Assembly: GCA_022839995.1 (NCBI GenBank)
Contig: JALHIN010000035.1
Location: 1-19,704, forward strand
Length of the DNA: 19,704 nucleotides
DNA from: 79-D21 sp022839995
Lineage (GTDB): Bacteria; Synergistota; Synergistia; Synergistales; 79-D21
Reading direction: 5' to 3'
Positions 14,089 through 19,704 of this stretch are shown piece after piece. Numbering within the stretch: position 1 is the first letter of the stretch; each line of letters opens with the position of its first letter. The notes beneath the pieces are model-generated. The model did no database searches. It worked only from the letters and a program-made list of their open reading frames with translations, and was not told the origin of the DNA. A program made the translations under genes and the position numbers.

Positions 14089-14877
14089 ATGGAAGAAGAA
14101 TCAGTGCGTCGTGTCGATATCATCCGGGCCTTCTCCGATGGCTCTTTCGAACGGATGCAGGACGAGATGTTGGAAGAACGGAACCTGACCCTGGAGCTGG
14201 ACGGCCTGGAAGAGGCTTCGGCCATCCTGACGCCGGGTCACGAGAAGGAATGGGCCCTCGGGCACCTGGCCTGCCGCAGGATGATCCTGTCCATGGAGGA
14301 CGTAGCCGGCGTTGCCGTCGAGCCGGGGAGGGTCCGAGTCGTCCGGAGGGTCGCCCGCGAGGGAATTCCCCTGAAAACGAGGGTGATCCACACTGCTTCA
14401 ACTCGCATGGTCGAAGGAACCCAGGTCAGGGAGAACTGGCCGGAAGCCCTGCCCGTCGAATGGAGCCTGCCGTTCGAAACCCTCCGGGCGGCGATCGCGG
14501 AGCTGGCAGAGGCCCCTCTTTTCCGGAGGACCGGAAGCGTCCACGTGGCCGTTCTGGGTTCCGTTTCGGGGCATACCCGTTTCCGGGTCGAGGACGTGGG
14601 AAGGCACAACGCCGTGGACAAGGCCGTGGGGTGGGCACTCCTTGAGGGACTCGACCTCGCCGGCTGCTACCTGGCCGTTTCGGGCAGATTGCCGGCGGAC
14701 ATGGTTTACAAGGCGATCGGAGCACGCATCCCCCTCCTGGCCAGCGTTTCTGCTGCCACGGCTGGTGGAGTGGATGCGGCGCTCGCCGGAGGGATCACCC
14801 TCATCGGTTTCGCTCGCGAAGGGCGGATGAACGTTTACGCCTACCCCGAGCGAATCCTCGGATACCCGAAGTCCTAG
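14089..14877 (+). CDS. fdhD: Formate dehydrogenase accessory sulfurtransferase FdhD, CxxC-less
   Basis: 262 residues. FdhD passes sulfur from a cysteine desulfurase to the Mo-bisPGD cofactor of formate dehydrogenase, which is needed for activity. The fold is clear: EEASAILTPGHEKEWALGHL, the signature VEDVGRHNAVDKAVG, and the ligand-binding SGRLPADMVYKA...IPLLASVSAATA region. Most family members carry a CxxC (or CC-type) motif near the middle; here the segment reads HTASTRMVEGTQ with no cysteine. The only Cys residues are in LACRRM and AGCYLAV. ATG at 14089 with GGTGGAGG upstream. It faces mobA, focA and fdhA on the other strand; its TAG stop and the TAG of mobA share CTAG. Confidence 0.9.
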   Translation: MEEESVRRVDIIRAFSDGSFERMQDEMLEERNLTLELDGLEEASAILTPGHEKEWALGHLACRRMILSMEDVAGVAVEPGRVRVVRRVAREGIPLKTRVIHTASTRMVEGTQVRENWPEALPVEWSLPFETLRAAIAELAEAPLFRRTGSVHVAVLGSVSGHTRFRVEDVGRHNAVDKAVGWALLEGLDLAGCYLAVSGRLPADMVYKAIGARIPLLASVSAATAGGVDAALAGGITLIGFAREGRMNVYAYPERILGYPKS

Positions 14878-15539
14878 GAAAGCCGGGGGTTTAAAAGGAG
14901 GTCGAGATCTTCCGGCGTGTTCACTCCAACGAAGGAGCGCCGATATCCCGGCAGGAACCGGAAATTTTCCTCCTCCAGGACGGTGACGTTCACCTCGTCG
15001 TAAAAACTCTTGACCTTCCTCTCCCCTCTCGATAAAGCCCGCCTGATCGCCGGGAGACAGGAAGCCGCGTAAAAAGCATGCAGGGGTTCGAGAAAACCGT
15101 CAAGCCGCGCGCAAACGACCTGGCTTTGCCGGGTGGCTGCGTTCCAAAGAACACGCATCACGGCTTCCTGGACAAACGGCATGTCGCAGCCGATGACAAA
15201 GGCCCAGTCCGTCCGAAGGGAACCCAGGGCCGCGGAAAGGCCCTCGAGCGGACCTTGCCTTGGTGTCTCGTCCAGGACGACCCGGAGCGGCCACCGGTCG
15301 CGGATCGGTGCCAGGAGGATGCCGAGAGGCGCCTCGTCTTCGGGCCCCACGGCGATCAGCACCTCCGAAAACCAGGGCGTGACCCGTGAAAGGACTCGTT
15401 CGACCAGTAGAATCTCTCCAGTCGCCAGGAAAAGCTTGTTGCCTCCCATCCGGCGTCCACGGCCGCCCCCCAGGATAACGGCGGAAGCGGGAAGAATTCC
15501 GCTTCCGCCGATCGATTCGGTTTTTCCTCTCGGGTCCAC
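14874..15539 (-). CDS. mobA: Molybdenum cofactor guanylyltransferase
   Basis: 221 residues. Adds GMP from GTP to molybdopterin, the step leading to the bis-MGD cofactor of FdhA. The GTP-binding opening is AVILGGGRGRRMGGNK (consensus LAGGxSxRMGxDK), followed by LDETPRQGPLEGLSAALG and the Mg-binding VIGCDMPFV; FLEPLHAFYAASCLP and NVNTPEDL-like (VGVNTPEDLD) segments close it. The start is taken as the GTG at 15539, one base after the focA stop (TAG-G-GTG). There is no good ribosome site, so it probably relies on re-initiation by ribosomes finishing focA. In-frame sequence upstream is only the focA gene read in another frame. Confidence 0.88.
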   Translation of the reverse strand: MDPRGKTESIGGSGILPASAVILGGGRGRRMGGNKLFLATGEILLVERVLSRVTPWFSEVLIAVGPEDEAPLGILLAPIRDRWPLRVVLDETPRQGPLEGLSAALGSLRTDWAFVIGCDMPFVQEAVMRVLWNAATRQSQVVCARLDGFLEPLHAFYAASCLPAIRRALSRGERKVKSFYDEVNVTVLEEENFRFLPGYRRSFVGVNTPEDLDLLLNPRLS

Positions 15540-15540
15540 C

Positions 15541-16368
15541 CTAGTCCATCTTTTCCAGATTCTGCTTGAAGACCAGGTAGTAGAAGATCGCGACGAACAG
15601 GATGCCGCCCACCATGTTGCCGATTGTGACAGGAACCAGGTTATGAAGGTACCCGCCCCAGTTGATCGCGGCAAGCTTTGCGGGATCCAGCTCGGCGGCC
15701 GTCACGACGGCCTCGTTGCCCCTGACGAAGATCCCGATAGCCATGAAATACATGTTGGCGATGCTGTGCTCGAAGCCGGAGGCGACGAAAGCCATGATCG
15801 GGAAGAAGATCGCGAAAATCTTGCCGATGATGTCGGTGGCAGCCATGCTCATCCACACGGCCAGGACGACGAGCCAGTTGCAGAGAATCCCCCGGAAGAA
15901 GGCCTGGTCCATGGGAAGGCTCATCTTTGCCGCGGCGATCTTGAGGGCATTGGCACCGACAGGACCTGTGGCGAGTCCGGAAAGATAGATGATGACGGCG
16001 ACGAGGATCGACCCGGCGAAGTTGGCAAGGTAAACCCAGAACCAGTTGCGCAGGATGCCGCTCATCGGGGCACAGCCGGAAAGGGCGCCGAGGGGCATCA
16101 TGCAGTTGCCGGTGAAAAGCTCACCGCCGGCGATGACGACGAGCATGAGGCCAACGGAGAAGACCGCGCCGCCCAGGAATTTCGTCACGCCGACGCCGGC
16201 GAACTTGGCCAGGTCCTGCGTAACCACGGTGTTGAGGAAACCGCCGAACGCGATGTAGGCCCCGGCCAGGATTCCCATGATGAGCATCTGCGGAACAGTC
16301 CATGCGCTCTTGGCCTTGGCGGCGGCGCAGGCGGCCTTTGCCAGTTCCACGGGTGTCTTGAAGTTCAT
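15541..16368 (-). CDS. focA: Formate/nitrite transporter (FNT) family formate channel
   Basis: 275-residue pentameric inner-membrane channel with six helices. FNT landmarks: PVELAKAACAAAKAKS N-terminal helix, GAYIAFGG, the omega-loop motif GGELFTGN (conserved Thr), and GFEHSIANMYF carrying the central pore histidine, then NLVPVTIGNMVGG. Its place between fdhA and mobA makes formate the likely substrate: uptake for oxidation or export of formate formed by fermentation or CO2 reduction. ATG at 16368 with AAGGAGGAG about 9 bases upstream. Preceded by a strong intercistronic hairpin. Confidence 0.93.
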   Translation of the reverse strand: MNFKTPVELAKAACAAAKAKSAWTVPQMLIMGILAGAYIAFGGFLNTVVTQDLAKFAGVGVTKFLGGAVFSVGLMLVVIAGGELFTGNCMMPLGALSGCAPMSGILRNWFWVYLANFAGSILVAVIIYLSGLATGPVGANALKIAAAKMSLPMDQAFFRGILCNWLVVLAVWMSMAATDIIGKIFAIFFPIMAFVASGFEHSIANMYFMAIGIFVRGNEAVVTAAELDPAKLAAINWGGYLHNLVPVTIGNMVGGILFVAIFYYLVFKQNLEKMD

Positions 16369-16377
16369 GTCCTTTCA

Positions 16378-16443
16378 CTCCTCCTTGTGTTTTTTTGTTA
16401 CAAGGGGCGGGACCGGGGGTGTTTCTATCCCCCCGGTCCCGCC
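16378..16443 (-). promoter_or_regulatory. Intercistronic hairpins between fdhA and focA
   Basis: A perfect 14-bp GC-rich stem (16406-16419 with 16430-16443, 10-base loop) follows fdhA. Next comes a second, smaller inverted repeat, CCTTGT...ACAAGG (16405-16400 with 16388-16383 on the minus strand), whose 3' arm includes the AAGG of the focA Shine-Dalgarno site (16386-16378). There is no U tract after the large stem, so it is unlikely to be a plain terminator. It may stabilise the fdhA mRNA end and tune focA translation. Confidence 0.6.
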
Positions 16444-16466
16444 AGTTCTGTTTGACGGCTCGGTTT

Positions 16467-19178
16467 TTAGGCCTTTTCGACCTTCACGGCGCTGATCTTG
16501 AAGCCCGGCGTCTCGGAATCCGGGTCGACGACGGCCGCCGTTAGGATGTTCGCGGAAGCTTCAGCAAAATGGAAGGGCAGGAACACCATTTCGGGCGGAA
16601 CGCGATCGGTGATCTTCGCCTTGCCCTCGACCGAGCCCCGGCGGGAGGTCACCCGGACCATGTCGCCCTCGGACAGGTTCATCCGTGCCGCATCCTTCGG
16701 ATGGACTTCCACGTAGAGTTCCTTCACGAACTCACCGGGAGCGCTCCTCCGGGTCATGCTGCCGGAATGGTAGTGGTAAAGCAACCGGCCGGTGGTGGCC
16801 AGGAAGGGGTATTCCTCGTCAGGCCACTCGTGGGGCGCCTTCCACTCGCACGGGGAGAAGGACGCCTTGCCGTTGGGGCGCGAGAACTTCGTCGTATGGA
16901 GAATCGGGGTCCCCGGGTGATCCGGCGTGGGGCACGGCCAGGCAAGAGGACCTTCTTCCAGGCGGGCGTAACTCATTCCCGCGTAGCTCGGGGTCACCTG
17001 GGTGATGGCATCGAACACTTCCGAAGCGCTCCTGAAGGTCCACGGGGCACCCATCCGCTGGGCGATCGAAGTGAGGATCTCCCAGTCGGCGCGGGCTTCA
17101 CCCGGCGCAGATACGGCCTTGCGAACCCTCTGGACCGCCCGGCAGGTGTTCGTGAACGTGCCGTCCTTCTCGCCCCAGCAGGCGGCAGGAAGGACCACGT
17201 CGGCCAGCTGGGCCGTTTCGGTGAGGAAGATGTCCTGGACGACCAGCAGGTCCAATTTCTCCAGGGAGTGACGCACGTGGTGGGAGTCGGGATCCGTCAC
17301 CATGGGGTTCTCGCCCATGATGAACAGGGCCTTGATGTCCCCGTTCCCGGCGGCTTCCATCATCTTCACGACGGTCATGCCGGCCCCGGCGGGCATCTCG
17401 ACGCCGTTCCAGGCAGCCTTCATCTTCTCCCGGACTTCGGGATTGGCCACCTTCTGGTACCCGGTGAACACGTCGGGCAGGCAACCCATGTCGCAGGCAC
17501 CCTGGACGTTGTTCTGTCCCCTCAATGGGTTGACACCGGTGCCGGGGCGGCCGTACATGCCGCAGAGGAGGGCAAGGTTGGCCATGGTCCGGACGTTGTT
17601 CGTTCCCGTGACGTGCTGCGTGATTCCCATGGTGTAGAAGATGGCCGAGTTCGGGCCGGTCGCGTAAATCCGTGCGGCCTGCTCGATCAACTCAGCCGGG
17701 ACGCCCGTGATTTCGCTGGTCCTCGCGGGCGTGTAGGAGGCAACCGTTGCCTTCAGTGCCTCGAAGTTCTCGACCCGCTCGGCGATGAAGGCTTCGTTGT
17801 GCAGGTTGTCCCTGAGGATGACGTGCATCATCCCGTTGACGAGGGCCACGTCCGAGCCGCTCTTCTGCCGAATGTAGATGTCGGCATACTTCGCCAGCTC
17901 GATCTTCCGCGGATCGCAGACGATGAGTTTCGCTCCGTTCTTCTTGCGTTCCTTGATCATCGCACCGAGGACCGGGTGGGCTTCCGTCGTGTTGGAACCG
18001 ATGACGAGCATCACGTCGGCCTGCTTGATGGATTTGAAATCGTTGGTCATGGCGCCGCTTCCCAAGGTCTCACCGAGACCTTTCACTGTGGCGCTGTGTC
18101 AGAGATGGGCACAGTGGTCGACGTTGTTTGTGCCGATCACCTCCCTCGCCAGGCGCTGCAGCAGAAAGTTCTCTTCGTTGGTGCAGCGGGCCGAGGAGAA
18201 GAAACCGATCGTGTCCGGTCCGTACTCTTCCCGGATGTGGCCGAGGCGCCCTACAACCGTGTTCAGGGCCTCGTCCCAGCTCGCTTCGCGGAACGTGCCG
18301 TTCTCCTTGATGAGGGGTTTCGTGAGGCGGTCGTCGCTGTGCACGAACTGCCAGGCGAAGCGTCCCTTCACGCAGCACCGGCCCTCGTTCAGCGAGGTTG
18401 TGGAGGCGTAATCCGTCTTCACGTTGGCGATACGGCCGGTCGTTTTGTTCACGTGGATTTCCAGTTCGCAACCCACCCCGCAGTAGGAGCAAACCGTCTT
18501 CACCTTTTCCATTTCCCACGGGCGCCCCTGGCCAATCGACGTCTTCTCGGCCAGGGCCCCTACCGGGCACATCTGGACACACTGGCCGCAGAAGGTGCAG
18601 TCGGAGTGCTCCAGGTCCTTCCCGACTGGAGGCTGGACCATCGTCTTGATCCCGCGGTTCTGGAAGTCGATGGCATGGTACTGGGCCAGGCTGTCGCAGG
18701 TCCGGATGCAGCGGCCGCAGAGGATGCACTTGTTCATGTCACGGACGTAGAAGGGGTTGGCATCTTCCAGCGCATACTTCCTGCAGGTGTCGCCCTCGTC
18801 CGCGAAGCGGGATTCCTTGATGCCGAGCTCGTAAGCCACGTCCTGCAGCTCGCACTTCCCGTTGCTCGGGCAGGAAAAGCAATCGAGCGGATGACGGACG
18901 AGCAGCAGCTCGACCACGGCGCGCCGGGCTTCCAGCACGCGGGGCGAGTGAGTGTGGATGACCATCCCGGGGTTCAGGGGGGTCGAGCAGGAAGTCAAAA
19001 GCTTGGGGTTCTTTTCCACTTCCACCAGGCAGACCCGGCAAGCTCCAACAGGCTTCAGGACCGGGTGGTCGCAAAGCGTGGGAATGTGGATCCCGTTGGC
19101 GCGTGCGGCCTGGAGGATCGTCATCCCGGGTTCGGCGACGATCTTCTTGCCGTTGATAATCGCTTCGATGCCTTGCAT
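16467..19178 (-). CDS. fdhA: NAD-linked formate dehydrogenase, catalytic subunit, selenocysteine-containing
   Basis: 903 residues when the in-frame TGA at 18101-18099 is read as selenocysteine (residue 360, in CAHL-U-HSATVKGLGE). Oxidises formate to CO2, or the reverse, at a Mo/W-bisPGD centre. Domain order: NuoG-like [2Fe-2S] ferredoxin (CDHPVLKPVGACRVC), His-Cys cluster HPLDCFSCPSNGKC, two [4Fe-4S] sites (CILCGRCIRTC, CTFCGQCVQMC), the cofactor-domain cluster CSYCGVGC...CCVKG, the large Mo-cofactor domain with IGSNTTEAHPVLG and GENPMVTDPD, and a C-terminal dinucleotide-binding domain (TTGRLLYHYHSGSMTRRS). ATG at 19178 with GAGGAGG about 10 bases upstream. Follows the NuoF-like gene by 18 bases. 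The TGA is not a disruption: both halves keep one frame and match the family, and a SECIS-like hairpin follows. Confidence 0.95.
18051..18101 (-). promoter_or_regulatory. Sec UGA codon with bacterial SECIS-like hairpin
   Basis: Starting at TGA (18101-18099), the minus strand folds with an outer stem GCGCC/GGCGC (18094-18090 with 18056-18052) and an inner 7-bp stem AAGGTCT/AGACCTT (18082-18076 with 18070-18064) capped by the loop CGGTG. The apical loop sits about 24-28 nt after the TGA. Position and G/U-containing loop agree with SelB-binding elements of bacterial fdh genes. Confidence 0.8.
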
Positions 19179-19196
19179 CTCTTCCCTACCTCCTCG

Positions 19197-19704
19197 TCAG
19201 CGCCGGGCGATGGCCTTCACGGGGCAGGCCTCCGCGCAGGCGCCGCACTTGACGCACTTTTCCGTATCGATGACATGGGCCTTCTTGATCTCGCCCGTGA
19301 TAGCCCCCACTGGGCAGATCCGGGCGCACTTGGTGCAGCCGATGCACTTGCCGGGATCGATGACGTAATTAGTCAGCGCTGAACAGGCTCCGGCCGGGCA
19401 CTTCTTCTCGTTGATGTGGGCCTCGTACTCGTGGCGGAAATAGCGGATCGTCGTGAGGACGGGATTCGGAGCCGTCTGCCCCAGCCCGCAGAGGGAAGCT
19501 TCCTTGACCTGTGTGCCCAGGTACTCGAGCTTCTCGATGTCACCCGGCTTTCCTTTGCCTTCTGTAATTCGTGTCAGGATGTCCAGCATCTTCTTGGTTC
19601 CCTCTCGGCAGGGAACGCACTTGCCGCAGGACTCCCGCTGGGTGAACTCGAGGAAGAACTTGGCCACGTCCACCATGCAGGTGTCCTCGTCCATGATGAC
19701 GAGC
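19197..19704 (-). CDS. NuoF/HydB-like NADH-binding subunit, C-terminal part (runs off the window)
   Basis: Only the last 169 residues are visible; the reading frame continues past the right edge as LVIMDEDTCMVDVAKFF. Present are the NuoF C-terminal [4Fe-4S] site SCGKCVPCREG with its distal Cys in SLCGLGQ, and a two-cluster ferredoxin extension (CIGCTKCARICPVGA and CVKCGACAEACPVKA). NuoF of complex I lacks this extension, while HydB/HndC of [FeFe]-hydrogenases and the matching subunit of NAD-linked or bifurcating formate dehydrogenases have it. It should carry FMN and the NADH site in its missing part and pass electrons to or from FdhA, encoded 18 bases downstream. A gene symbol is withheld because hydB, hndC and fdhB are all in use. 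Confidence 0.9.
   Translation of the reverse strand, partial: LVIMDEDTCMVDVAKFFLEFTQRESCGKCVPCREGTKKMLDILTRITEGKGKPGDIEKLEYLGTQVKEASLCGLGQTAPNPVLTTIRYFRHEYEAHINEKKCPAGACSALTNYVIDPGKCIGCTKCARICPVGAITGEIKKAHVIDTEKCVKCGACAEACPVKAIARR

Noticed and set aside
18086..18101. Stop codon or frameshift splitting fdhA into two genes
   Set aside because: The TGA is in frame with both halves at the conserved Sec position and is followed by a SECIS-like hairpin.
16569..19382. 937-codon open frame on the plus strand opposite fdhA
   Set aside because: It is the antisense shadow of a GC-rich gene: fdhA and the NuoF-like gene match known families in detail, while the plus-strand translation is His/Gly/Arg/Val-rich with no recognisable motif.
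1..19704. CRISPR arrays, insertion sequences, phage or integrase genes, tandem repeats
   Set aside because: None seen; the window reads as core chromosome with no transposase, integrase or regular direct repeats.

Overview
The window is a GC-rich bacterial chromosome segment. It is densely packed with short intergenic gaps. The gene content points to a strict anaerobe that ferments amino acids: NAD(P)-type glutamate dehydrogenase, branched-chain aminotransferase, rubrerythrin, a selenocysteine formate dehydrogenase with a NuoF-like partner, a formate channel, and B12 adenosyltransferase. This fits a Synergistota-like or clostridial acidogen; that is an inference from gene content and protein style, because no taxonomic marker gene is present.

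Layout. 3-4186, mostly minus strand: a glutamate dehydrogenase gene that appears broken near its 5' end by an internal deletion plus frameshift, then a CDP-alcohol phosphatidyltransferase, a Skp/OmpH-like periplasmic protein, a LysE-type exporter and ilvE. 4309-5668: a ComB-family phosphatase (+) convergent with rubrerythrin (-). 5807-6167: a textbook sigma-70 promoter, about 327 nt of non-coding sequence closed by an 11-bp end-to-end helix, and a strong intrinsic terminator. I cannot match this RNA to any common family, and it is the best novelty candidate here. 6234-8205 (-): a nitrilase-superfamily amidase, a secreted PEBP-family protein, a gene-free stretch, and tRNA-Leu(CAA) with its own promoter and terminator. 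8294-9784 (+): hotdog thioesterase, a DUF2703-like Cys-rich protein, and PduO-type cobalamin adenosyltransferase, ending in a terminator. 9859-11535 (+): an FCD-type GntR regulator with a palindromic operator in its own promoter, followed by an EamA exporter. 11532-13819 (-): rarA, translationally coupled to an upstream HAD hydrolase. 14089-19704: a formate-metabolism locus with fdhD (+) and, on the minus strand, a NuoF-like subunit (cut by the window edge), Sec-containing fdhA, focA and mobA.

Working together. The formate locus holds most of what is needed for a cytoplasmic NAD-linked, possibly electron-bifurcating, formate dehydrogenase: catalytic subunit with a TGA Sec codon and SECIS-like hairpin, diaphorase-type subunit, formate channel, Mo-cofactor guanylyltransferase and the FdhD sulfur-insertion factor. 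The FdhD here lacks the usual CxxC pair. Two convergent gene pairs (eamA/rarA and fdhD/mobA) end on a shared CTAG palindrome that supplies both stop codons.
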